This document shows, piece after piece, positions 8,317-16,897 of a stretch of DNA of 32,978 nucleotides. Positions within the stretch are counted from its first letter, which is position 1. Each line of letters begins with the position of its first letter. The position numbers were made by a program, and so were the translations under genes. The DNA comes from Fervidobacterium thailandense (lineage in GTDB: Bacteria; Thermotogota; Thermotogae; Thermotogales; Fervidobacteriaceae), in NCBI RefSeq assembly GCF_001719065.1, contig NZ_LWAF01000018.1, positions 1 to 32,978 on the forward strand, read 5' to 3'. The notes under the pieces were generated by a model. The model was not told the origin of the DNA, made no database searches, and saw nothing but the letters and a program-made list of their open reading frames with translations.

Positions 8317-8761
8317 GTTGAGAGGCTTTTGGGAAGTTGCAACCAGAAAAAGTTGTTGTGTAAAAACGGTAAAAGATATGTAATAAAAAAACAAATATAA
8401 TCAAGGTATGGAAACATTGCCCAACTGAAATACGGTTCAACGAGATTCTTTGGACCGTATGAAGCCAGCATCCCTGTAAGGGGAACTTTCGAAGCCATGG
8501 TGCACGTGAAGCTCTCCAACATCGGTTCTGAGGGATATCAACGTAGTCCAAGAAGCAAAGATGTTCGATTTTGCGTTAACGATTAAAGAAACGCGAAATG
8601 ACGTCTTTGAAAAACTCAGGTAAAACTTGAAGGAAAAATTGGCAGGGCTGAAACGTGAGAAAAATTTGGCTTCGACGAAAGGTGTAATGGTCAAGGTTCC
8701 TCTTGAAAAAGTCTTACAGACTAATGGAAAAATTACGAAGAACTCATCCTGAGTTGCGCAC
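8317..8761 (+). other. Degraded coding sequence, no intact gene
   Basis: This 445-base stretch has coding-like segments broken by stops. From 8410 to 8585 one frame reads GNIAQLKYGSTRFFGPYEAS and continues to a TAA at 8583-8585. From about 8560 another frame gives FDFALTIKETRNDVFEKLR, a stop, then a lysine-rich run to 8750. They look like the end of one or more decayed genes. I do not recognise the family. No RNA gene is apparent. Confidence 0.35.
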
Positions 8762-8790
8762 TTGAAGTGGAATACGTAGAATGGTAAAAT
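8762..8790 (+). promoter_or_regulatory. Promoter of the exopolysaccharide operon
   Basis: TTGAAG (8762-8767) and TAAAAT (8785-8790) are separated by exactly 17 bases, close to the sigma-70/SigA consensus (TTGACA, TATAAT). The transcript would start near 8797, leaving a leader of about 30 bases before the GTG of the SLBB gene. There is no comparable promoter before the next genes, which are spaced by 0-100 bases and partly overlap, so this probably drives the long operon. Confidence 0.7.
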
Positions 8791-8827
8791 ACAAGGTTGG
8801 ACGCTGACACCAAAGGAGGAGTATGTT

Positions 8828-11800
8828 GTGCCCAAACATGTCGCTAAGAAGCTTTGGTTTGGTTTTCTGCTCTCTGTTGTTCTCTTATCAGCGCAAACAG
8901 TTGTATCCTATACCATCAGAGTCGGTGATGTTATTGGTATTGATGTTTTCAACCAGCCAACCCTTTCAAGGAACGTCACCGTAGCCCTCGACGGAACTAT
9001 TTCGTATCCCTACGTAGGCACGGTTAAAGCCGCTGGTTTAACGGTTGATCAATTGAGAGGGATTATAGAACAGGGTGTTCGGAGAATTTTGAAAGACCCG
9101 ATCGTAACGGTTTATATCGTGCAACACGCTCCCGCTTACGTGTACATTCAGGGCGCAATCAATACGACAGTAAATATCTCCACGATCCCCAACCTCACGC
9201 TGACAAGACTCTTTTCCCACCTTGGGATAAACAAGAACGCTGAGGTTGACTTTTCGGATGTTCGGATCATACGCTCTGGACAGTCGCGTAGCTACAACAT
9301 GTTGGATTACATTTACGGTGGAATTCTCAAAGAAGACCCGGTTATCCAGGAGGGTGATATCGTCTATCTCCCTCCACTCACCGCCTCGAAGCTAATCACC
9401 GTTAACGGTGCTTATACACTTTCCACACCGTTCGAGCCCGGTATGACTTTGAGAACTGTCTTGCTGAAACTGGGACCACTTGATCGAACGAAGGCCATGA
9501 CCGAATCATCAAGCGTTCTTATCGACGGCCGACTCATCCCCGTAAATCTCGAAGATGTGGTACTTGGGAAATTTGATTTACCCCTCAAACCTGGTGCAAG
9601 TGTCTACATTCCGCGAAGAGATGTTCGCTACGTTTACGTTGTTGGGTTTGTCCCGTCCCCGGGAATGAAAGAATTCCAACCTGAAGAGCGAATGACACTG
9701 GCACTTGCGCTCACTAAAGCAGGAGGAATTCAGAAGAACGACGAGAAGTGGATTAGGAATATAAAAATAATTGCTCCAGATGGCAAAGTTACCGAATATG
9801 ATAAAGAAATACTGGGCAATGCCGTAAACGTTTCGCTAAGTTCCGGAACGACGGTGGAGGTAATCAAACATCCGGAGTTCAGGATATACCTTACTGGAGA
9901 CCTGCAAACGGGCATTATTACGTTCGATCCCGAAGAACCGAAGACGCTGGCAGGATTACTCTCAAAGATTGGTGGTCTGAAGACCGCAGATTTGAAGTGG
10001 ATTCAATCGGTAACTGTTAACGGTCGAGTTGTGGAGCTTTCGAAGGCGACTCAGGTGCCTTTGTCGAACAACGACGTTGTCGAAATCAAAAAGTATCCGG
10101 AATTTAAAGTTTACATCACGGGTGATTTTACAAATCAAAGTGTTGTAAGCTTTGAACCGGATGAACCGAAGACCTTGCAGCAACTGTTGGTCAAACTGGG
10201 TGGGTTAAAGACTGACCAAATCAAGTGGATCGAGAGTATCAAACTCAACGGGCAAACTGTTGACCTATCCAAGTTGTCGGTGTACAGTCTAAACGATAAA
10301 GATGTGGTCGAAATCAAAAAATATCCGGAGTTTCGTGTGTACTTGACTGGGGATTTCACCACGCAGACGCAGATAATCTTCGAGCCGGACGAGCCGAGGA
10401 CCATTCAACAGCTTCTTGTTAAAGTCGGAGGGCTCAAGACCGACCAACTTAAATGGATAGAGAGTATAAAATTGAACGGCCAGCCGGTGGAATTGTCAAA
10501 ACTCTCCAACTACACCCTCAAGGATAAAGACGTTGTCGAGATTAGAAAGTACCCAGAGTTCCGCGTGTACATAACCGGGGATTTCACAAACCAAACGCAG
10601 GTAAATTTTGAACCAGACGAGCCGAAAACACTCGAGCAACTCTTTATCAAAATCGGAGGTTTCAAAACAGACCAACTTAAATGGATAGAGAGTGTGAAAC
10701 TCAACGGGCAACGTGTGGATCTTTCCAAGTTGTCTAACTACGTACTAAAAGATAAGGACGTGGTCGAAATAAAGAAATATCCCGAGTTCTACGTTTATGT
10801 TCAGGGCCTCGTGAACACAAAGGGAAGAATCTTATTTGATCCTGAGGAGAAACGAACACTCAAGACACTCCTTGCAAAAGTTGGGCTTCCGAACGACGAA
10901 GTGGAAAACGAAGGCATGGTTCTAATCAACAACGAAACGACGATTGCCGTAAAGGATGTATTGTACGGAACAAAGGACTTACCACTTGCGCTCGGTGACA
11001 TGGTGCAAGTTTCGTACGAACCGTTCATTGTAAACGTGATTGGTCCTTCCGCTGGAACTGTCCAGCTTAGTTACAAAGAACCGCGTACATTGTCGTACTT
11101 GGTCAAGAAAGTTGGGATTACCGATCCTGAATCGGTGGAGAAAATCGTTCTGGTACGTGGAGGAAAGCAAACTGAATATGACGCAAAGCAGCTGCTGTTC
11201 GGGAACATACAGATTCCATTAAGCAAACTCGATACGGTAGTCGTCAAACCTGCTCTTGCGAACGCTGTCTACGTAACCGGTGATGTTGCTGCGTACGTAA
11301 CATTTGCTTCGAACGAACCGATAACACTTCAGAGGGTGATCTCGAAGATAGGTCTGAGTGATTTGAGAAGGGTTGATAAAATTATTGTTGAAGGTAAAGA
11401 AATACCAAAAGAAAGTGATGTACAACTTCAGCGAGGAACGATAGTCAACGTATCACTCAAGAAACCTATCTTCGTTACCGCAATGGGATACATACGCACC
11501 ACGGGTCGGGTGACGTTCGAGTACTACGAGACGGCAGATCTGAAAAACCTATTTGCCAAACTTGGTGGTTTGATCATCAATCCGGAAAGTTACTACTCAT
11601 CCGATACGGTGTACATCATCAGAGATGGCCGTGTCGTTGAGAGCTTCAACGCGTTCGAAGTATACACCGGTGTGAAGAACGCAGAACTGAAAGACGGCGA
11701 CTTTGTATACGTTACCGAAACACAACCAAAGCAAGTGTACGTCTTCGGAAAGGGTATGCCGAATGGACTTGTAAGGTTCACAGTGGGTGAGGAATTTGAC

Positions 11801-12523
11801 CTGAGAACCTTAATTGGAAAACTTGGTGGAATGCGCGATGGTGTGAGCAAGAACATCTCCATCGTTGACGGTGAAAAAGTCCAAACGATAACTTGGAACG
11901 AATATGTGAACATGAAACTCACAACGAATGCGATCGTACTTTTCGACGTTGACAAAGAAAACTTCATCTACATCATCGACGCAAACGGAAAACCGGACAT
12001 GTTCTACACCGACAGACCGGTCACACTGTACGAAGTACTGACAAAAGTCGGATTGAACAAAAACTATCGCAGGATAGAGATAACTTCCGGGACACAAAAG
12101 CAAACAGTTCAGCTGAAAGACATCTCACAAGCTCGAAGCTACAACGTTAAACCGGGGGATGTAATAAGGGTCTTGGACGTACCTGAGAACTTTGCGTACG
12201 TACTCGGCGAAGTCAATAGACCGGGCATAATCACGCTCAATGAAAACACAACGGTCTTGCAGGCCATAATTCAAGCGGGATACTTTACATCAAAAGCCGT
12301 ACCCTCGAGCGTCTGGCTGTACAAAGGTGGAGTAAACGGTAAACCAGTGCGAGTCAACCTGCAGGCAGCGGTTAGCGGTGGAAACATCGACTTCAACCCG
12401 GTCGTGGAACCTGGAGACATCGTGTTCGTACCAACAGATATGTTTAAAACAGCCCTCGAATGGATACCGATTATAAACAATCTTATCCAGTTCTACAACA
12501 ACGTTAGTAACTTATTCAAATGA
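8828..12523 (+). CDS. Giant SLBB-repeat polysaccharide export protein
   Basis: This 1231-residue envelope protein is probably the export channel or periplasmic conduit of the polysaccharide system. Residues 1-28 form a signal peptide (KK then a hydrophobic run, cleavage near SAQTVVSYT). Residues ~28-105 are the Wza-type polysaccharide export domain (RVGDVIGIDVFNQPTLSRNV, then DGTISYPYVGTVKAAGLTVD). The rest is about a dozen SLBB (beta-grasp) domains; Wza has two to three and is about 380 residues. Four units at 9869-10777 (residues 348-650) are tandem copies of 75-76 residues, the last three nearly identical. The tail near WIPIINNLIQFYNNV is amphipathic and could contact the membrane. Start: GTG 8828, eight bases after AGGAGG; the nearby ATG 8823 is out of frame. 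It is the first gene of the operon, ahead of the Wzz-like gene. Confidence 0.85.
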   Translation: MPKHVAKKLWFGFLLSVVLLSAQTVVSYTIRVGDVIGIDVFNQPTLSRNVTVALDGTISYPYVGTVKAAGLTVDQLRGIIEQGVRRILKDPIVTVYIVQHAPAYVYIQGAINTTVNISTIPNLTLTRLFSHLGINKNAEVDFSDVRIIRSGQSRSYNMLDYIYGGILKEDPVIQEGDIVYLPPLTASKLITVNGAYTLSTPFEPGMTLRTVLLKLGPLDRTKAMTESSSVLIDGRLIPVNLEDVVLGKFDLPLKPGASVYIPRRDVRYVYVVGFVPSPGMKEFQPEERMTLALALTKAGGIQKNDEKWIRNIKIIAPDGKVTEYDKEILGNAVNVSLSSGTTVEVIKHPEFRIYLTGDLQTGIITFDPEEPKTLAGLLSKIGGLKTADLKWIQSVTVNGRVVELSKATQVPLSNNDVVEIKKYPEFKVYITGDFTNQSVVSFEPDEPKTLQQLLVKLGGLKTDQIKWIESIKLNGQTVDLSKLSVYSLNDKDVVEIKKYPEFRVYLTGDFTTQTQIIFEPDEPRTIQQLLVKVGGLKTDQLKWIESIKLNGQPVELSKLSNYTLKDKDVVEIRKYPEFRVYITGDFTNQTQVNFEPDEPKTLEQLFIKIGGFKTDQLKWIESVKLNGQRVDLSKLSNYVLKDKDVVEIKKYPEFYVYVQGLVNTKGRILFDPEEKRTLKTLLAKVGLPNDEVENEGMVLINNETTIAVKDVLYGTKDLPLALGDMVQVSYEPFIVNVIGPSAGTVQLSYKEPRTLSYLVKKVGITDPESVEKIVLVRGGKQTEYDAKQLLFGNIQIPLSKLDTVVVKPALANAVYVTGDVAAYVTFASNEPITLQRVISKIGLSDLRRVDKIIVEGKEIPKESDVQLQRGTIVNVSLKKPIFVTAMGYIRTTGRVTFEYYETADLKNLFAKLGGLIINPESYYSSDTVYIIRDGRVVESFNAFEVYTGVKNAELKDGDFVYVTETQPKQVYVFGKGMPNGLVRFTVGEEFDLRTLIGKLGGMRDGVSKNISIVDGEKVQTITWNEYVNMKLTTNAIVLFDVDKENFIYIIDANGKPDMFYTDRPVTLYEVLTKVGLNKNYRRIEITSGTQKQTVQLKDISQARSYNVKPGDVIRVLDVPENFAYVLGEVNRPGIITLNENTTVLQAIIQAGYFTSKAVPSSVWLYKGGVNGKPVRVNLQAAVSGGNIDFNPVVEPGDIVFVPTDMFKTALEWIPIINNLIQFYNNVSNLFK
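9869..10777 (+). repeat. Tandem 225/228-bp SLBB-domain repeats
   Basis: Four in-frame direct repeats begin at 9869, 10094, 10322 and 10550 (lengths 225, 228, 228, 228 bases). Each encodes a unit starting YPEF or HPEF, then VYxTGDF, a DEPKTLxQLL stretch, GGLKTDQ, KWIES and ending KDVVEIKK. Units 2-4 differ at few residues, so they arose by recent internal duplication. The bases differ mostly at third positions, so the protein is under selection. Confidence 0.9.
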
Positions 12524-12552
12524 GAAGAGGTTAATTTAGGAGGGAAACGTTC

Positions 12553-14430
12553 GTGACGACGAGCAATTACGTTAGGGTAAAGGATGATATCACTGTAACA
12601 GATATTCTTAAAATATTGAAGAAAAGGATCAAGGTGGTCTTCCTTGTTTTCACCATTACTTTGCTCTTCACCATTCTCTACGTAGAATTTGTGGCCACTC
12701 CTTTGTACGAAGCGACCGCTAAACTGAAAATTCCTGCAACTTCCAGTGGATTCGGAACGTTAGGGTCAGTTGCAGCTCTAATACTTGGAACCGAAGGTAC
12801 AGGTAGTCCAGATGTTACGACACAGCAAGAAATAATGTTGAGCAGAACGGTTTTAGAGGAGGTTGTGAGAAAAACAGGTCTGCTCGAGGTAAAACAAAGG
12901 CGGGAAAATAACAAAAATTTAACCATGGATCAGGTGGTTGACTACTTGAAACGTAAGAAAACGATTTCAATTTCAAGTGTAAAAAATTCATCTATAATTG
13001 AGATCAAGGTATACGACAGCGATCGAGAGCTGGCCAAAAAGATCCTCGAGGAATTGATTAACAGCTACATAGCCACGTATGTGAGACTCAACAAAGACGA
13101 AAAGACCGCGCAACTTGAGGTTCTTGAGCGCCAAATTCCGGAGCTTGAACGTGAAATTGCTGAAATAGGTGAAAAGATAAAGAATTTTAAGTTAACAAAG
13201 TCGGTTTCTCCAAGTCAAGAGGGTGAACTGTACGTATCAGCGATAGCGACACTGGCAAAGGAAAAGTATGAAACTGAAAACGAAATCCAGAGCACGAAAG
13301 CGGCGGTTGCGAGGATAGAGGCTCAAATAAATGCTTTGCAAGCCGACAAGAAAAAACTCGGATACACACCAACGAGTGGATTGCTTGAAAAATACCGTGC
13401 TGAGCTTGCCGAGCTTCAAACAAGGTATAGCTCTTTGATTCAACAATACACGGAAGATCATCCCGACGTAAAATCAACCAGAGCTCAAATAGAACAGGTT
13501 GAGCGGGAGATCGAAAAGGAAATACAGAGGATAGTATCTTCAAAAATAGAGTCTCCAAGTCCGTTACTTCAAGAGCTATACAGTCAGCTCATTGAAAACA
13601 AGCTCAAGTTACCGATTCTTGAAACGAAACTCTCGGCTTTGAACAAGTCAATTCAAGATGTTGAGTCAAAGCTCAAAAAACTACCGCTTATAGAGCAAGA
13701 ATACCTGAACTTAGAAAGAGACTACAAAATAAAGCAAACGATTTACGCAGCCCTGGTGCAAAAATACGAAGAACTCAAACTTAACGCTGCCGGATCAGAG
13801 GCGAACAAACCACAGATAGTTGATCCTCCGTACGTGCCAGAACGTCCGTCAAAACCAGACAAAAAGTTGTCATTAGCCATAGGAGCTGTTGCAGGGCTAT
13901 TCATGGCTTTTCTTAGCGCTTTTCTGAGGGAGGGCTTGGATAAGAAACTGAGGACTATCGAAGATTTATTAAGTATTATCTCCGTTCCGTTAATACTCTT
14001 GGCGAAGTCTGATAGAGAAAAAGCTTTAAGTACAATGTTTACGCATATTCTCAATAACTTTCCTAAAGATCATAACTTCGCGTTAATTAGTCCCGATAGT
14101 GAACGTGCTTTAGAACTTGCCTACAACTTGAGTCAAAAGGTACTTAATGACAGCAAACTATCTTTCAGCGTACTATCAATTGATGACACTGAATTAGTTT
14201 GCCTTGATAAAAAAATTGGCAACGAACATAATGATAACGGAATACTTATATTAAAAGCTCCCGTTCTCGAAAAAAGTTACCAGGGGTACATCGTAGCCAA
14301 GAAATCCGATGGTGTGATCTTAGTCGTGGAATTACATCATTCCTTAAAGACGAATGTCTTGAACTTCCTCTCGTGGTGCTCCGAGAATGAAATAAAAGTT
14401 TACGGAGTGATAATCTTTGAGCAAACCTGA
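12553..14430 (+). CDS. Wzz/BY-kinase-like polysaccharide co-polymerase with degenerate kinase domain
   Basis: This 625-residue inner-membrane protein probably sets chain length and couples polymerisation to export. The N-terminal Wzz domain has its first membrane helix near residues 27-50 (VVFLVFTITLLFTILYVEF). A long charged coiled coil follows (~170-410), then a proline-rich PYVPERPSKPDKK stretch and a second helix near 437-460. The remaining ~165 residues follow the fold order of a tyrosine autokinase but lack a usable Walker A loop: FALISPDSERALELAYNLSQ sits where GxxxxGKS/T is expected, and there is no tyrosine-rich tail. The late strand SDGVILVVELHHSLKT still matches. The domain is therefore a pseudokinase. 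GTG 12553 follows AGGAGGG; the stop overlaps the next start by one base. Confidence 0.85.
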   Translation: MTTSNYVRVKDDITVTDILKILKKRIKVVFLVFTITLLFTILYVEFVATPLYEATAKLKIPATSSGFGTLGSVAALILGTEGTGSPDVTTQQEIMLSRTVLEEVVRKTGLLEVKQRRENNKNLTMDQVVDYLKRKKTISISSVKNSSIIEIKVYDSDRELAKKILEELINSYIATYVRLNKDEKTAQLEVLERQIPELEREIAEIGEKIKNFKLTKSVSPSQEGELYVSAIATLAKEKYETENEIQSTKAAVARIEAQINALQADKKKLGYTPTSGLLEKYRAELAELQTRYSSLIQQYTEDHPDVKSTRAQIEQVEREIEKEIQRIVSSKIESPSPLLQELYSQLIENKLKLPILETKLSALNKSIQDVESKLKKLPLIEQEYLNLERDYKIKQTIYAALVQKYEELKLNAAGSEANKPQIVDPPYVPERPSKPDKKLSLAIGAVAGLFMAFLSAFLREGLDKKLRTIEDLLSIISVPLILLAKSDREKALSTMFTHILNNFPKDHNFALISPDSERALELAYNLSQKVLNDSKLSFSVLSIDDTELVCLDKKIGNEHNDNGILILKAPVLEKSYQGYIVAKKSDGVILVVELHHSLKTNVLNFLSWCSENEIKVYGVIIFEQT

Positions 14431-15740
14431 TGAAAAACCTCAGTGTAAAAGGTTTGATAAAATATGGTGAGGGCAATGAGAAAAGCGGGGGTGTTAAAAT
14501 TTTAATCCTTGTAAGCCTGTTGACCGTGTATACCATCTTCTTTACTGTTACTAAGAACATCCTAATAGCAACTTTTGCATCGGTCATTTGGGTGATAACA
14601 GCATACGCGTTTAGAACATTCGAGTTTGATGCCCTTGAGAGCCTCAACGAACAGTTGGTTAGAATCTTAGTTTCATCGTTTTTTTCAGGCATGTTCATTC
14701 TTTTACCAGAGCTTACAGATACCCCAAACTTCTCGGGAAAACAGATTTTGAAAGGACTTCTTTACACTTATTTCGCCACTCCCTTCTTAAATTACGTACT
14801 CTACAATTTCCTCTTCTTGCGTCTTTCAAAGCCAAGACATTATTTGGTGATTGGTAGAAAAGAAGAAGAGGTCGGCCGTATACTTGACGAAATAACTGAG
14901 AAGTCCCGTGGCAAAATTGTTTTTGAAGAATTTTTAAATCCATCCCCCGCTGTTCTCAAAGTGAAACTGGATAACTTTAATGATATACTAGTTGCAGACT
15001 TTGAACTTTACAAACGCGTAAAACATATCTTGGAACCGTACAAGTCTTCTAAAAAGATAGAGTATTTATCCGATCTGTCGGAGAAGATACTCCGAAGGAT
15101 TCCTCTCGAAGTTGTCGATAGATTTCGAGAGTATTATGAAATAGAGTTCGAAAATGCAAAAGAATCACCTACTAAGCGTATTCTTGATATGTTTGGAGCA
15201 ATATTAGGGCTCGTGTTTTTTGCACCGATCATACTAATCGCGGCGGTTGCGATTTTAATTGAGGATGGTCCACCCGTAGTTTTCAAGCAACTCAGAGTTG
15301 GAAAAAACAATAAGGAGTTCATGATTGTCAAACTCCGGAGTATGAAAAAACAAACCGATGGCCAAGCTCGGTTTGCAGACCAAGAAAAGGATCGAATACT
15401 CAAAATAGGCAAGATAATACGTCCCACCAGGATAGATGAAGCACTTCAGTTCTGGAACATTCTGAAGGGTGATATGAGTCTCGTCGGTCCCAGGCCAGAG
15501 CAAATACCGTTTGTCAGGGAGTTTGAGCAGAAGATTCCGTACTATTCCTACCGCCACAAACTCAAACCAGGTCTCACAGGATGGGCTCAGATAATGTACC
15601 AATACAGCTCAACGCTTGAAGAGGTTAAAAGAAAACTTGAGTACGATTTGTACTACATAAAGAACCGCTCAACACTCATGGACCTAAGAATAATTCTCCA
15701 GACGATAGAAGCGGTATTTTGGAGAAGAGGGGCTAAATGA
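14430..15740 (+). CDS. Polyprenyl glycosylphosphotransferase (WbaP/WcaJ-type initiating enzyme)
   Basis: This 436-residue membrane enzyme transfers a sugar-1-phosphate from a UDP-sugar to undecaprenyl phosphate, the first step of repeat-unit building. The N-terminal ~130 residues contain about four membrane helices; a soluble linker follows. The C-terminal bacterial sugar transferase domain (~248-430) has TKRILDMFGAILGLVFFAPI (membrane-associated helix), VFKQLRVGKNNKEFMIVKLR, the catalytic-region DE in RPTRIDEALQFWNILKGDMS, LVGPRPE near 351, and the KPGLTGWAQ stretch. This is the classical full-length (PHPT) layout. ATG 14430 overlaps the Wzz stop by one base, so translation is probably coupled. 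The sugar is most often glucose or galactose in this family; here it is undetermined. Confidence 0.93.
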   Translation: MKNLSVKGLIKYGEGNEKSGGVKILILVSLLTVYTIFFTVTKNILIATFASVIWVITAYAFRTFEFDALESLNEQLVRILVSSFFSGMFILLPELTDTPNFSGKQILKGLLYTYFATPFLNYVLYNFLFLRLSKPRHYLVIGRKEEEVGRILDEITEKSRGKIVFEEFLNPSPAVLKVKLDNFNDILVADFELYKRVKHILEPYKSSKKIEYLSDLSEKILRRIPLEVVDRFREYYEIEFENAKESPTKRILDMFGAILGLVFFAPIILIAAVAILIEDGPPVVFKQLRVGKNNKEFMIVKLRSMKKQTDGQARFADQEKDRILKIGKIIRPTRIDEALQFWNILKGDMSLVGPRPEQIPFVREFEQKIPYYSYRHKLKPGLTGWAQIMYQYSSTLEEVKRKLEYDLYYIKNRSTLMDLRIILQTIEAVFWRRGAK

Positions 15741-16873
15741 TGGAAAAAAGAAAAAAGCGGATGCTGCAAATGATTACTCGCTCCGACTGGGCTGGAGGCC
15801 AGAAGGTTTTGTATTCGCTTGTTTACGGTCTACTCAAGTACTATCCGGACGAGTTTGAAATCGAAGTAGCTTGTGGGAAAGAGAACGGGATGTTAATACC
15901 GGAATTGGAAAAGTTAGGTATCAAAGTGTATGTTATACCTGATCTTGTGAGGGAGATTTCTCCTCTTAGGGATTTGAAAGCTTTTATTCGAATCTTTAAA
16001 CTAATTAAACGCGGGAAATACGATATTGTCCATTTACATTCTTCGAAAGCTGGATTTCTTGGTCGAATAGCGGCGAGGTTAGCTGGTGTTCCAAAGATAG
16101 TTTACACAATTCATGGCTGGTGGCCGATAGAGCAATACAACGGTTGGAAAAAGAAAATTTTGATTTTTGTTGAAAGAATCGGGGCGAAATTTTGCGACAA
16201 GTTGGTATTCTTGTGTCATAACGACATGAAAAAAGCTGAGAATTGGAGGATAGGAAAAAAAGAACAGTACGTAATCATTCCAAATGCTATCATTCCCATT
16301 GATAACTCTAAATTTCAGAGTGGCAAGTTAAGAAAGGAACTTGGAATTTCGGATAATATCAAAATTGTAGGAAATGTTGCGAGGTTGGATCCACCGAAGA
16401 ATCCAATAAGATTTCTTGAAATTGCACGGCAAGTACTGATGAAGAGACAAGATGTGAGGTTCGTTTGGATAGGGGGTAGTGTTGTCGAGGACTTCTACGG
16501 TGAACAAGTTGAACGTTGGTTATCCGAACATTCAGAAATGCGCGAAGTGGTATATTTCTTACCCTTTAGGAAGGATTCCATTGAACTGATGGCTGATTTT
16601 GATGTTTTATTGATAACGTCGGATATGGAAGGCTTGCCGTTAGTAGCCCTTGAGGCCAAAAACTTAGGAATACCGGTAGTAAGTACAAACGTTGGTTGCC
16701 TTGTCGAACAATCGTACGTACGTACCTTTATGAACCAGGAACAAATTGTTTCGCATTTAGTGGAACTTTTGAATGGTAATTCACGAAAGCCGTCATCTTA
16801 TGAAGAACTTGGTATCGAGTTTAGAAACTCGTTCGTTAAGGGTTATGTTCAAATCTATCTCAATTCACATTAG
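15737..16873 (+). CDS. GT4-family glycosyltransferase
   Basis: This 378-residue cytoplasmic GT-B enzyme adds a sugar to the growing lipid-linked unit. The N-terminal domain has the glycine-containing acceptor loop TRSDWAGGQKVLY, then HLHSSKAGFLGRIAARLAGV and the GT4 marker VYTIHGW. The C-terminal domain has VGNVARLDPPKNP and the donor-binding EGLPLVALEAKNLGIPVVST with the E-x7-E motif. The ATG at 15737 overlaps the stop of the initiating transferase by four bases (ATGA), so the two are translationally coupled, and this enzyme may well add the second sugar. A second ATG directly follows the first. Donor and linkage cannot be read from sequence. Confidence 0.9.
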   Translation: MMEKRKKRMLQMITRSDWAGGQKVLYSLVYGLLKYYPDEFEIEVACGKENGMLIPELEKLGIKVYVIPDLVREISPLRDLKAFIRIFKLIKRGKYDIVHLHSSKAGFLGRIAARLAGVPKIVYTIHGWWPIEQYNGWKKKILIFVERIGAKFCDKLVFLCHNDMKKAENWRIGKKEQYVIIPNAIIPIDNSKFQSGKLRKELGISDNIKIVGNVARLDPPKNPIRFLEIARQVLMKRQDVRFVWIGGSVVEDFYGEQVERWLSEHSEMREVVYFLPFRKDSIELMADFDVLLITSDMEGLPLVALEAKNLGIPVVSTNVGCLVEQSYVRTFMNQEQIVSHLVELLNGNSRKPSSYEELGIEFRNSFVKGYVQIYLNSH

Positions 16874-16897
16874 AGAAGTGAAGAGGGGCTCTTTAAG

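Noticed and set aside
9869-10777. CRISPR-like or satellite repeat array
   Set aside because: The repeats are 225-228 bp, in frame and encode SLBB domains; there are no spacers. No CRISPR array was seen anywhere in the window.
15255-15602. - strand ORFs inside the initiating transferase and other operon genes
   Set aside because: They lack ribosome sites and recognisable motifs and lie opposite strongly conserved coding sequence.
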